DNA of 13,416 nucleotides from Anaerolineales bacterium. Lineage in GTDB: Bacteria; Chloroflexota; Anaerolineae; 4572-78; J111. A program made the translations under genes and the position numbers. Positions 1 through 8,180 of this stretch are shown piece after piece; within the stretch, counting starts at the first letter, position 1; every line of letters begins with the position of its first letter. The DNA is taken from positions 1-13,416 of the forward strand of contig JAAUSP010000164.1 of NCBI GenBank assembly GCA_012032575.1, in the 5' to 3' direction. The notes under the pieces are model-generated. The model was given only the letters and a program-made list of their open reading frames with translations, did not search any database and was not told where the DNA came from.

Positions 1-17
1 AACTGTTTTGAATTTCC

Positions 18-72
18 TGACCATAATTCACCTCTCTGCCTGAGTGGGCCTGAAGTTCACTCATTATGGTCA
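18..72. repeat. Inverted repeat, 10-bp arms
   Basis: The arms TGACCATAAT (18-27) and ATTATGGTCA (63-72) are perfect reverse complements separated by 35 nt. No T-run follows on either side, so it does not look like an intrinsic terminator. It could be a binding site or the 3' region of a gene lying left of the window. The function is unknown. Confidence 0.4.
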
Positions 73-162
73 TTACTTTATCATTATTTTCAGTAGTGCA
101 GAATTGTTCTCTCCGACAAACTGCTAGGCGCTGTTGCTACCAGACCTGAGCTAAACCAACAC

Positions 163-190
163 AAACGGGCTTCTTAGAAGCCCGTTTTGC
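163..190. terminator. Intrinsic terminator of an upstream gene
   Basis: An 11-bp perfect stem (163-173 with 177-187) closes on a 3-nt loop TTA. Its core is ACGGGCTTC/GAAGCCCGT. It carries A residues on the left and TTTT on the right, so it can act in both directions. It probably ends a transcript coming from left of the window and insulates the kinase promoter at 333-360. Confidence 0.8.
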
Positions 191-332
191 TTGAGTTGAG
201 GGCTGCCCATGAGAAGAATCAAACCGATTTTAAATTTTTTTCTAACCCTTTTCATAGATTTTCATGGTAGAATAGCCGGAAGTCGGTAATGGGCGAAGTT
301 TATGGGGTAAATAGGGCGGCTCAAATTTTAGG
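191..332. other. Non-coding AT-rich leader region
   Basis: This stretch between the terminator and the kinase promoter has no convincing gene. It contains T/A tracts around 227-243 that could bend DNA or serve as an upstream promoter element. Nothing else was recognised. Confidence 0.4.
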
Positions 333-360
333 TTGACAACAACCCACCCTATGATACAAT
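333..360 (+). promoter_or_regulatory. Sigma-70-type promoter with extended -10, for the sensor kinase
   Basis: TTGACA at 333-338 is a perfect -35 box. After 16 nt comes TACAAT at 355-360, preceded by TG at 352-353, which makes an extended -10. A start site about 7 nt after the -10 falls on or next to the ATG at 367, so the kinase mRNA is predicted to be leaderless. A short dyad GGTTG-ACAA-CAACC (331-344) overlaps the -35 and could be an operator. Confidence 0.75.
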
Positions 361-366
361 GAATTT

Positions 367-1917
367 ATGCAATCTTTATGGCATAGGCTAACAACCTACT
401 TTAACTCGCGCATACGCTTTAAAATCATCCTCCCTTATGCGTTGTTGATTCTGCTGTTGTCCCTGATCGGTGTTTATGTGGCCGTAAACTTTGTGGCCGA
501 ATCACTGAGTGAGCGGTTTACGGGGCAACTGGTCGAAGCCGGCAGCGTGGCGGCAGACAGCTTTGCGCGCCGCGAGCAAGAGCATCTCACCTGGGTCAAT
601 TTAATAGCTTTCACCGAAGGGATTGACGCCGCTATCCTGGATAACGACAGCGTCAAGCTGGAATCCCTGGTTTCTCCGCTGGTTTATACCAATAAGCCGG
701 ATCGGGTTGATCTGATTGATGTGGAGGGGCGGCAACTACTGGAAATTCATCGCCCGCCCAATTCCACCGATGTTAAAGATTATACCATTTCATCGGGTGA
801 AAATTTGTCGGACTGGCCCATTGTGCAGAAAGTCCTCAGCCGGGTGATTGACGAGAAAGGCGATAAATATGTCACCCTGGCCAGGATAGAGGACCAGGAG
901 ATGTTGATTACCATTGGGCCCATCCGCCAGGGGGATGAAATTGTGGGGGCCGTTATGGTCAGCAGTTATGTGCAGGATTTGTTGAAACTGCTGGCTCAAT
1001 TCACCTTTGCTGAAATCACTCTGTACAACCTCAATGGGCAGGTTATCAACACGACATTGGGCACGGGAGGACAGGCCGCGGTGGAAGTACTGGCCCTGAG
1101 CAAGTTGGAAGCCCAAACCCTCTTAAGCGAAGGGGCCGAACAAAGCCTCTTTCGTTCTCTAAACTTTAGAGGACGCGAATACAACTTGCTCTTTGGGGTC
1201 TTTCGGGCCAGGGGTGAAGCGTTGGGCTTTTACTCGGTGGCACTGCCCCGGACATTTATTGAGGCGCGTGAAACAACCCTGCGTGATCGCATGGTGCTTG
1301 TGTTTGCCGTGGCGCTGCCATTGGTGTTTGCCATTGGCTATTTTACCGCCAATACCATTACCAAGCGGGTACAGCACCTCATGGAAAATGCGATGGCCGT
1401 AGCCAGCGGTGATTTTACCCGGCGGACCGAAATTGTCTCGGATGATGAAATAGGCTCGCTGGCTACTTCGCTGGATCATATGACCGTGAGTCTGGCCCGC
1501 TATACCCACGCGCTCCAGAAAAGGATTGATGAATTAACGGCGTTGTATGAAGGCAGCACTGCCGTTACCATCAGATCGGGTTTGAATTTGGAGCACGTTT
1601 TAGAGGCGGTGACCGGCAGCCTGAAAGAAGTTATCCGCGGCACCGATGATGTGGTTGTCTATTTATTGGATGAAAGCGGCCAGTTCCTCCTGCCGCGTGC
1701 CTCAATCACCACCCCGGCTGACCTGCCCAGCCTGGCCTTTGAGGAAAAAGGTTCCATCCGCACCATGCTCGCACCGGCCAAGCCCCAGGCGATTCAATTG
1801 GCCGATATTGGCGCTCACTCGTTGAATGGAACCTTCAAAGGATGGCTCCTTCCCGGCGATGATTGCGCCCCTCATTGCCGCTCAGGAAACAGTGGGCATG
1901 CTCCTGGTTATCCCTGA
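367..1917 (+). CDS. Sensor histidine kinase, N-terminal part (sensor, HAMP, GAF), cut by a frameshift
   Basis: This is the input half of a membrane histidine kinase. A short cytoplasmic N-terminus precedes membrane helix 1 (about residues 20-43). An extracytoplasmic sensor of roughly 260 residues follows; it looks like a Cache-type fold, but that is inferred from architecture. Membrane helix 2 spans about 309-331, a HAMP linker about 332-384, and a GAF domain starts near 388. The GAF sequence breaks off: the last 30 or so residues before the stop at 1917 are unlike any GAF, and the missing GAF strands continue in the +1 frame from about 1826. The two open frames overlap at 1826-1917, so one surplus base lies there. 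The intact protein would be about 817 aa. There is no Shine-Dalgarno before ATG 367, consistent with a leaderless transcript. It heads a + strand group with a PKD surface protein and a receiver protein. Confidence 0.85.
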   Translation: MQSLWHRLTTYFNSRIRFKIILPYALLILLLSLIGVYVAVNFVAESLSERFTGQLVEAGSVAADSFARREQEHLTWVNLIAFTEGIDAAILDNDSVKLESLVSPLVYTNKPDRVDLIDVEGRQLLEIHRPPNSTDVKDYTISSGENLSDWPIVQKVLSRVIDEKGDKYVTLARIEDQEMLITIGPIRQGDEIVGAVMVSSYVQDLLKLLAQFTFAEITLYNLNGQVINTTLGTGGQAAVEVLALSKLEAQTLLSEGAEQSLFRSLNFRGREYNLLFGVFRARGEALGFYSVALPRTFIEARETTLRDRMVLVFAVALPLVFAIGYFTANTITKRVQHLMENAMAVASGDFTRRTEIVSDDEIGSLATSLDHMTVSLARYTHALQKRIDELTALYEGSTAVTIRSGLNLEHVLEAVTGSLKEVIRGTDDVVVYLLDESGQFLLPRASITTPADLPSLAFEEKGSIRTMLAPAKPQAIQLADIGAHSLNGTFKGWLLPGDDCAPHCRSGNSGHAPGYP

Positions 1918-2821
1918 TGAATCATATCCCCAGGTTGAATTAATGGAGGAAGATAACGAACGGCTGCTGGGGACAATGGCCAACCAGGCTGCTATTGCCA
2001 TCAAAAACGCCCAGCTTTTTGAAGCAACCCAGCAAGCTTACGAAAAAGTACGCAGATCGGATGAGCAGAAAACGCAGTTTATTTACATTGCCGCCCATGA
2101 GCTGCGCACCCCACTGGGAGCGATGATGGGCTATGCCAGTTATGCCGAAAAGCGCGTGCCGGAAAAACTGCGTAAATCTATGCGCTTTATGGTTGCCAGC
2201 ACGGTGCGCATGCGGACCATGGTGGACGCCATGCTCACCATTCAACGCCTGGATGCGGGCACTGCGTTTCTGCGGCTGGCCAACACCGATATTCAAGGGG
2301 TAATTGATAAAGTTGTAACTGATTTTGAAGCAATGGCCGAACTGGAAGGCCATACCTTAACGGTTAACGTGCCGGACGAATTGCCCATTATTCAAGCTGA
2401 CGCCGAAAAGGTAGAACTGATCTTATCTAACCTGATCTCAAATGCAATCAAGTTTACGCCCGAAGGTGGCCGCATTGAGGTTAGTGCCCAAAATTATCAC
2501 AAAGGTATTTTGGTCAGTGTTAAAGATAGCGGGGCCGGGATTGCTCCGGCGGATCAGGAGCGTATTTTTGAACGGTTTATGCAGCTTCGCGCCAATCACA
2601 TCGCCGGGCACGGTGGGTTTGGCCTCGGTTTAACCATTGTTAAACAACTGGTTGAATTGCACGAAGGCCAGGTGTGGATTGAAAGTGAACCGGACAAAGG
2701 CAGCACCTTTTTCTTTACCCTGCCCCAAGAAACACCTTTAAGTGAGGCTAAGGTTCAGCCCAAAGCTACCAATCCATCCTTAAAGAAAAGGATGGAAGAG
2801 TTTCTACTCGAGATACCGTAA
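1826..2821 (+). CDS. Sensor histidine kinase, C-terminal part (end of GAF, HisKA, HATPase_c)
   Basis: This is the catalytic half of the kinase begun at 367. Residues 11-65 complete the GAF domain. HisKA follows, with the phospho-acceptor H91 in the motif AHELRTPL. The ATP-binding domain is complete: N-box with N206 (SNLISNAIKF), G1 box DSGAGIA (234-240), F-box ERIFERF (245-251) and G2 box GGFGLGL (263-269). All residues needed for autophosphorylation appear present. The ATG at 1826 has no ribosome binding site and lies inside the GAF of the upstream frame, so it is probably not a true start; the piece belongs to one gene with 367-1917. The kinase probably passes phosphate to the receiver protein at 6532, to the OmpR-type regulator at 7485, or to both. 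That pairing is inferred from proximity alone. Confidence 0.88.
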   Translation: MEPSKDGSFPAMIAPLIAAQETVGMLLVIPDESYPQVELMEEDNERLLGTMANQAAIAIKNAQLFEATQQAYEKVRRSDEQKTQFIYIAAHELRTPLGAMMGYASYAEKRVPEKLRKSMRFMVASTVRMRTMVDAMLTIQRLDAGTAFLRLANTDIQGVIDKVVTDFEAMAELEGHTLTVNVPDELPIIQADAEKVELILSNLISNAIKFTPEGGRIEVSAQNYHKGILVSVKDSGAGIAPADQERIFERFMQLRANHIAGHGGFGLGLTIVKQLVELHEGQVWIESEPDKGSTFFFTLPQETPLSEAKVQPKATNPSLKKRMEEFLLEIP

Positions 2822-2838
2822 ATCCGCGGTGAGTGGCT

Positions 2839-5800
2839 ATGGCCGATGATGAGATCACCACGAGACAAATAGGCCGGCGAAATTGGCGAAGCATCTTCCG
2901 CTTCGACACGCTTTTGTTTGTCTTTTTAGGGGTCGGTTGGTCGCTTATTTTTGCAACGGCCACTTTTGGGTTAAGAATTCCTCAGGGACCCTGGCTTGAA
3001 GTCGGTTTAGTTTCAAAAGTATCCGCCGATTATTCCGTTAAAGCGGCTGACTCAACCCGGGTGGCTCCGGTTAAACCGCAAGTGGTTGAGGCGGTTCAGC
3101 AGGATCAGCTTCTTTATGCTACGCCGACTCCTCTGGCCCCCACCGTGAACCCTATCCCTACTTTTACCCAGGAACCTACCTTAACGCCCAATAGTTCAGG
3201 TGTTTTGCAGGTTAACGCCGGCGGTCCTTATACCGGCAATGAGGGTAGTTCGATTGACATAACGGCTGAATTGGTCGAGTCGATCCTGAATTTGGTTCCA
3301 GGGGTGGTCAGCTACGACTGGGACCTGGATAATGACAGTCAGTATGATGACTTTAACGGAGCGACAACCTCGGTTACTTTTTATGATGAGGGTGACTATA
3401 CCGTCGCCGTCCAGGCGACTGATTTGCTGGGGCAAGTGAGCGTTGCCGAGGCCCTTATCACGGTGAGTAATGTGCCTCCTCTGATCGAATTGCAACCGCA
3501 GGGTCTGGCCGAAGAAGGCCAGGAAGTGGCCTTTGCCGCGGCGGCCACCGATCCCGGCCATGACCTGCTGATGTATGAATGGGATTTTGGCGATAGCTCG
3601 CCCAAAGTGAATAATACCTTGAACCCCCGGCATATCTACCAGAATAATGGTGATTACGCAGTCCGCCTGACGGTTCGGGATAATGATGGCGGTGTAGCCG
3701 AAGAAACGTTGGTGATTAACGTCACCAACCTGCCGCCGCTGGCAGATGCCGGCCCTGCCAAGAGCCTCAAAGAGGGCGAACGGGTCACATTTGAGGGCAC
3801 CGCCACCGATCCTGGTGCTTTGGATACGCTCAGCTATGCCTGGGATTTTAGCTACGATGGCCGCACGTTTACGACCGAAGCCAGTGGGCCTACAGCCTCA
3901 AAAATCTACCCCAACGGACCACTTAAGGTTGTGGCAGCCTTGCGGGTGCGCGATGAGGATGGTGGTGAAGCAATTGATACGGTCAACGTGACGGTCGGCA
4001 ATGTGCCGCCGGTCATCACCGGCATCTCCAATGATGGGCCGGTGGGCGAAGGCTCCCCCCTGGCCCTGACCGTGACGGCCACCGATGCCGGCAATGATCC
4101 GTTAATTTTTGCCGTTGACTGGGATAACGATGGCGCATTTGACGAGGCCGGCCCAAATAATACCGCCTCGAACATCTGGAATAACCAGGGCGATTATACG
4201 GTGCGGATTCGGGTTGACGATGGCGATGGGGGCGAAGCGTTTGCCACTACCCAGGTATCTGCCTTTAACGAGCCGCCGGTAGCGGTAGCCAGCGCCGACA
4301 GCGAGGTACTGGAAGGCTCTGTGGCCTCGTTTGACGCCAGTGATTCCAGCGACCCCGGTGCTGATGTCTTGACCTATGCCTGGGATTTTGGCGACGGCCA
4401 AAATGGCAGTGGGGAAAGCGCCAGCCATGTCTATGATGACAACGGCGTTTACAGCGCTACCCTGACCGTCACCGACGATAGCGGCGCTTTCAGTTCGGCG
4501 GGCGTGGCAGTGACAGTTCTGAATGTTATTCCCACCGTTGAGGCGGGGCCTGATGTAATGGTTGATGAAGGAACTTCGGTTCCGGTAGCCTATAATGGTA
4601 TTGCCACCGACCCCGGCGCAGGCGATACTCTGATCTACACCTGGGATTTTGGGGATGGTTCAACCGTTCAGGGACCGGCGGGTACGTACAGCTTTGCGGC
4701 TCTGGATGGACCATCGGAACGGATGGTTGGCCTACAGGTAACTGACGATGACGGCGGCACAGCCAGCGATAGTTTCAAACTTACCGTAAGAAATCTGTCG
4801 CCTCAAAATGTTGAGGGCGGCTCATACACCTGTGATGAAAACGACGTCATTCAATTGACCGCCACGGCTAATGATGTCCCGGCAGATTTGCCGGGGCTGG
4901 AATATGCCTGGGATTTGGACAACAATCCGGATTATGAGGCATCAGGCCGGCAGGTTTCCTATACCTGCACCCGGCAGGGAAACCAGATTATTCGTTTACG
5001 GGTGCGGGACAAAGATTATAATAATAACGAGGATGATGCCCACGATGGTGAAAGTTTTGGGACCGCGCAAGTCGAGGTTAGAAATGTCCCGCCGATTGCG
5101 GTGGCTGCGGCTGCTCCGCTGACCACGACCGTCACTGTCCCCATCGTTTTTGACGCAGCCGGCAGCCGTGACCCCAGCCCCGGCCCCGATACGCTAACCT
5201 ATCGCTGGAACTTTGGTGATGGAATTGTTACCACCACAACCAACATTACTGTAACTCACAACTACACCGATGATGGATCTTATACGGTCTCTTTGCGAGT
5301 TTTCGATGCTAACAACGCCTTCGATGATACGACGCTGACAATTTGGATAACTAACCAGGCCCCCGCCCCAACCATTGACAGCGTTACCCCTCCTACCGAC
5401 AATGAAAATTCTCCCATTACTTTCCGGGGTGAGGCCAATGATCCGGACGATACATCGGGCTTGACCTATTTTTGGGATTTTGGCGACGGCAACAACACCA
5501 GTGGGACTGATCTGGATCAGGTTCAGTATACCTACCCTGAACCAGGCCCCTATCAGGTTTCGCTGACCGTCACGGACGATAACGGCGCGTCGGCCAGCAG
5601 CAACCCCGCGGCTGTGACCATTAATAATCTCGCTCCCACTGCTGTAGTCAATGGGCCGGGTCAGGTGGATGAAGGTGGCACGGTGACATTTGACGGTAAC
5701 GGCTCCAGCGATCCAGGCGGCGGCCAGCTTGATTATGCCTGGGATTTGGATAACGACGGCCAGTTTGATGATGGCACTGCCGCCACGGCTAATTTCAATC

Positions 5801-6435
5801 CGGCTGAACCCGGGACCAACCTTACGGTTCGGCTGCAGGTCTCCGACAATCAGGACTTGACCGACGTTGAGACCATCCAGATCAACGTCAACAACCTCCC
5901 GCCCATTGCCGATGCTGCCCCTGACACTCAGACCATTAGTGAGGGGGGGGCGGCCACGTTTAACAGCAGCGGGTCCAACGATCCGGGCGGGGGGAGCCTC
6001 ACCTACGAGTGGGACTTTAACTACGACGGCAGCAACTTTAATGTTAATTCAACCGATCCGAATCCCAGCACTACCTATCCAAATGGCCCGGCGACACGCA
6101 CCGTGGCCCTGCGCGTCACCGATAGTGCCGGGGCTGTCAGTGCCGTTGACACCGTTCAAGTTATCATTGACAATGCCGCCCCGACAGCCCGGATTACGGC
6201 CAATCTGACTACGGTTCTGGTGGGTGAGGTGGTTACTTTTGATGGCAGCGGCTCCAGCGACCCCGGTAATGATCCGCTGAGTTTTTCCTGGGATTTTGCA
6301 GATGGGGTCACCGATAACAGCGGCCCAAATGTGAATCATGCTTGGACGAATGTCGGAAATTATACTATAATTCTACAAGTGGATGATGGTCAGGGAGGGG
6401 TTGACACCGATACCGTTGATATTCAGGTCAACTGA
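2839..6435 (+). CDS. Membrane-anchored surface protein with 12 PKD domains
   Basis: About 1198 aa. ATG 2839 is preferred over GTG 2833 because GGTGAG (2828-2833) lies 5 nt before it. The N-terminus is basic (RQIGRRNWR) and is followed by one membrane helix (about 22-44), which predicts N-in, C-out anchoring. A Pro/Thr-rich linker starts near residue 95. From about residue 121 to the end there are 12 tandem PKD (Ig-like) repeats of roughly 85-95 aa, with cores such as YAWDFGDG and ends such as VNNLPP. No enzymatic domain, sortase signal or C-terminal anchor is visible. Repeats 1, 4 and 10 replace the WDFGDG core with acidic DxDND loops that could bind calcium. The only two cysteines (665 and 710) both lie in repeat 7. 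The gene starts 17 nt after the kinase stop, so the two are probably co-transcribed. PKD arrays usually serve as spacers or in adhesion; a sensory role here is inferred from context. Confidence 0.88.
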   Translation: MADDEITTRQIGRRNWRSIFRFDTLLFVFLGVGWSLIFATATFGLRIPQGPWLEVGLVSKVSADYSVKAADSTRVAPVKPQVVEAVQQDQLLYATPTPLAPTVNPIPTFTQEPTLTPNSSGVLQVNAGGPYTGNEGSSIDITAELVESILNLVPGVVSYDWDLDNDSQYDDFNGATTSVTFYDEGDYTVAVQATDLLGQVSVAEALITVSNVPPLIELQPQGLAEEGQEVAFAAAATDPGHDLLMYEWDFGDSSPKVNNTLNPRHIYQNNGDYAVRLTVRDNDGGVAEETLVINVTNLPPLADAGPAKSLKEGERVTFEGTATDPGALDTLSYAWDFSYDGRTFTTEASGPTASKIYPNGPLKVVAALRVRDEDGGEAIDTVNVTVGNVPPVITGISNDGPVGEGSPLALTVTATDAGNDPLIFAVDWDNDGAFDEAGPNNTASNIWNNQGDYTVRIRVDDGDGGEAFATTQVSAFNEPPVAVASADSEVLEGSVASFDASDSSDPGADVLTYAWDFGDGQNGSGESASHVYDDNGVYSATLTVTDDSGAFSSAGVAVTVLNVIPTVEAGPDVMVDEGTSVPVAYNGIATDPGAGDTLIYTWDFGDGSTVQGPAGTYSFAALDGPSERMVGLQVTDDDGGTASDSFKLTVRNLSPQNVEGGSYTCDENDVIQLTATANDVPADLPGLEYAWDLDNNPDYEASGRQVSYTCTRQGNQIIRLRVRDKDYNNNEDDAHDGESFGTAQVEVRNVPPIAVAAAAPLTTTVTVPIVFDAAGSRDPSPGPDTLTYRWNFGDGIVTTTTNITVTHNYTDDGSYTVSLRVFDANNAFDDTTLTIWITNQAPAPTIDSVTPPTDNENSPITFRGEANDPDDTSGLTYFWDFGDGNNTSGTDLDQVQYTYPEPGPYQVSLTVTDDNGASASSNPAAVTINNLAPTAVVNGPGQVDEGGTVTFDGNGSSDPGGGQLDYAWDLDNDGQFDDGTAATANFNPAEPGTNLTVRLQVSDNQDLTDVETIQINVNNLPPIADAAPDTQTISEGGAATFNSSGSNDPGGGSLTYEWDFNYDGSNFNVNSTDPNPSTTYPNGPATRTVALRVTDSAGAVSAVDTVQVIIDNAAPTARITANLTTVLVGEVVTFDGSGSSDPGNDPLSFSWDFADGVTDNSGPNVNHAWTNVGNYTIILQVDDGQGGVDTDTVDIQVN

Positions 6436-6531
6436 TCCGCAGTAAGGGGGAACTTAGCTGTGGGTTACTTCTCCCCAATCTAAATCTTATGGCTCAGGTG
6501 GGAACGAAAACAGAAGCTGAAGGAGATGGTA

Positions 6532-6978
6532 ATGGCGGGTCATTTTAATTCGACCTTAATTCCGAAGCGGGCTTTGAAATATTTTGAGGCTAACCGCAAT
6601 GTTTTAGTCATCGAAGATGATAAAGTTCTGGGGCAGATGGTTACCGAAATTTTGGATGATGTGGGTTTTGAAGTTACAACTGCCCAGAACGGCCGGATTG
6701 CCTTTGAAAAACTAAAAAAATTACCGATTGATTTTATTGTGCTTGATATCTTGCTGCCGGAAAAAGATGGGTTTGAAATATATGGCGAGTTGCAGGCCAG
6801 TGCCGACACCAAAGATATTCCGGTGATGCTGGTCACAGCCTGGGCCGACGAACGGAATATCGAACGGGCTTCGCAAATGGGCATTCAACATTTTTTACCC
6901 AAACCCTTTACCGAGGATGAGCTGCTTTACACTATTTTAACGTTACTCGTAGACCATTCGCGCAAAGAAAACCGATAA
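6532..6978 (+). CDS. Single-domain response regulator (CheY-like receiver)
   Basis: This 148-aa protein is a receiver domain with a short N-terminal extension and no DNA-binding or enzymatic output domain. The acidic pocket is E28-D29-D30 (VIEDDK), the phospho-acceptor is D72 (VLDILLP), the switch threonine is T102 (LVTAW) and the conserved lysine is K124 (PKPF). ATG 6532 is chosen over ATG 6526 because AGGAG (6521-6525) is 6 nt from the first and directly abuts the second. It lies 96 nt after the PKD gene on the same strand, so it is a likely partner of the split kinase. With no output domain it should act by protein contact or as a phosphorelay intermediate. The family call is firm; the partner is inferred. 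Confidence 0.92.
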   Translation: MAGHFNSTLIPKRALKYFEANRNVLVIEDDKVLGQMVTEILDDVGFEVTTAQNGRIAFEKLKKLPIDFIVLDILLPEKDGFEIYGELQASADTKDIPVMLVTAWADERNIERASQMGIQHFLPKPFTEDELLYTILTLLVDHSRKENR

Positions 6979-7061
6979 CAGTTCAAAGCAAGTCTTCAGC
7001 CTTCAGGTTTGTTAAATACCGGCTCCTGAACGTTGACTACTTCCTTTTTTGAGGAAGAGTG

Positions 7062-7424
7062 ATGACAAATCCTAAACAAGTTTATATTACGATTGAGTGG
7101 CAAGAACAGGGTCCTTTAGAAGAGGCGACAGGGCGGCGGCTGTGGCGGAAGGAACGAAAAGTTTGCGCGCTGGACGACTACCCCCCATTATTACCGTGCA
7201 ATAATCCCAATTGTGTAGACGGCGGTTTTGATATTGGCGATAAAATTGCGACCTTGCTAAATTCCAACGAAAATAACGAACAAAATTCCCTGATTTGCCG
7301 CAACGCGATCAACAAAGATCGCGGTAAACGCTGTTTGCATATCATTACCTACTCAATTGCCTGCGTGCGCCCCTACCAACGTCAAAAACCACAACCTGTT
7401 GTTTCAGATAGTAATCTGCATTGA
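7062..7424 (+). CDS. Small cysteine-rich protein of unknown function, possibly metal-binding
   Basis: I do not recognise this 120-aa protein. It has six cysteines (35, 46, 51, 79, 91, 101). C46 and C51 form PCNNPNC followed by a Gly-Gly-Phe turn, and C79 and C91 could complete a four-cysteine zinc site; this is inferred from spacing only. The start is ATG 7062 (GTG 7059 directly precedes it), with GAGG at 7051-7054 placed 7 nt upstream. The Shine-Dalgarno can pair with CTTCC (7040-7044) in a 5-bp hairpin over a T-rich loop, which might lower translation. The gene follows the receiver gene by 83 nt and ends just before the terminator at 7437, so it is probably the last gene of the kinase-PKD-receiver group. 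No signal peptide or membrane helix is visible. Confidence 0.65.
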   Translation: MTNPKQVYITIEWQEQGPLEEATGRRLWRKERKVCALDDYPPLLPCNNPNCVDGGFDIGDKIATLLNSNENNEQNSLICRNAINKDRGKRCLHIITYSIACVRPYQRQKPQPVVSDSNLH

Positions 7425-7436
7425 AACTACTCAAAT

Positions 7437-7471
7437 AAAAAAAGCCCCGGCACGATAGGCCGGGGCTTTTT
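7437..7471. terminator. Bidirectional intrinsic terminator between convergent genes
   Basis: A 9-bp GC-rich stem, AGCCCCGGC (7443-7451) with GCCGGGGCT (7459-7467), has a 7-nt loop. Seven A residues precede it and five T residues follow. It can end the + strand group (367-7424) and also the - strand transcript carrying the OmpR-type regulator, whose stop codon is at 7485. Confidence 0.92.
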
Positions 7472-7484
7472 ATTTCATCTCAAT

Positions 7485-8180
7485 TTACGACAGCGCAAAG
7501 CGGTAGCCAATCCCATGCTCCGTCAGAATGTAGCGTGGATTACGCGGATCATCCTCTATCTTACGGCGCAGCCGCCAGATATACCACTTGACACTGTTCA
7601 GGCTGGCTTCGGCGTAATAGGGCCAGACATTTTCAAAGATAACATCAATCGGCAAAACCCGGTCCATTCGCCGGGCCATAAACAACAATAAATCGTACTC
7701 GGTGGGAGTCAGGTCTATAATTTTGTTGCGCACCATCACCTGCCGGTTGGCCGGATCAATCACCAGATCACTGCCGCTAAAGCGCAGCGGCAGTTTATCC
7801 GATTCGGGTATGGGAATTCGAGAGCGGCGCAGCACGGCTTCGATGCGGGCCTGCAACTCCTCAGGATAAAAAGGCTTCACCAGGTAGTCGTCGGCGCCCA
7901 TCTTTAACCCCTTGAGAATATCCTGCTGCGACCCCCGCGCCGAGAGAATAATAATTGGAACTTTGGAAACAGCGCGAATCGAGCGGCAGGTTTCCCAGCC
8001 ATCCAGGTGCGGCATCATCAAGTCGAGAATCACCAGGTGCGGCTTAACCTCATGGAGTTTTTCCAATCCGGCGGCTCCATCCTGAGCAGTCGCAATTTCG
8101 TAGCCCAACTTTTCCATACTGTGTTGGATCAGTCGCAATACCAGATAATCGTCGTCAATTGCCAAAATTCTTTCTGCCAC
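7485..8180 (-). CDS. OmpR/PhoB-family response regulator (receiver plus winged helix)
   Basis: A 231-aa transcription regulator. The receiver (about 1-120) has D9-D10-D11 in the acidic pocket, phospho-acceptor D53 (VILDLMMP), S80 in the switch position and K102 (VKPF). A linker leads to a C-terminal winged-helix DNA-binding domain (about 135-231) with the usual LTPTEYDLL start, a recognition helix around SLNSVKWYIWRLRRKIED and the GIGYRF hairpin. It starts at GTG 8180, supported by AAGGG 7 nt upstream. No kinase lies next to it on this strand. It is convergent with the kinase-PKD group and shares the terminator at 7437-7471, so the split kinase is a possible but unproven partner. It lies downstream of pheT, 131 nt apart, with no clear terminator between them, so some read-through is possible. 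Confidence 0.95.
   Translation of the reverse strand: MAERILAIDDDYLVLRLIQHSMEKLGYEIATAQDGAAGLEKLHEVKPHLVILDLMMPHLDGWETCRSIRAVSKVPIIILSARGSQQDILKGLKMGADDYLVKPFYPEELQARIEAVLRRSRIPIPESDKLPLRFSGSDLVIDPANRQVMVRNKIIDLTPTEYDLLLFMARRMDRVLPIDVIFENVWPYYAEASLNSVKWYIWRLRRKIEDDPRNPRYILTEHGIGYRFALS

Noticed and set aside
1826..1917. Programmed ribosomal frameshifting in the kinase
   Set aside because: No slippery heptamer, no RF2-like CTTTGA signal and no adjacent stem were found; an indel is simpler.
4871..5122. Short open frames inside the PKD gene (for example 4871-5122 and 5867-6208)
   Set aside because: They are out-of-frame readings of repetitive PKD sequence, with no ribosome binding sites or known motifs.
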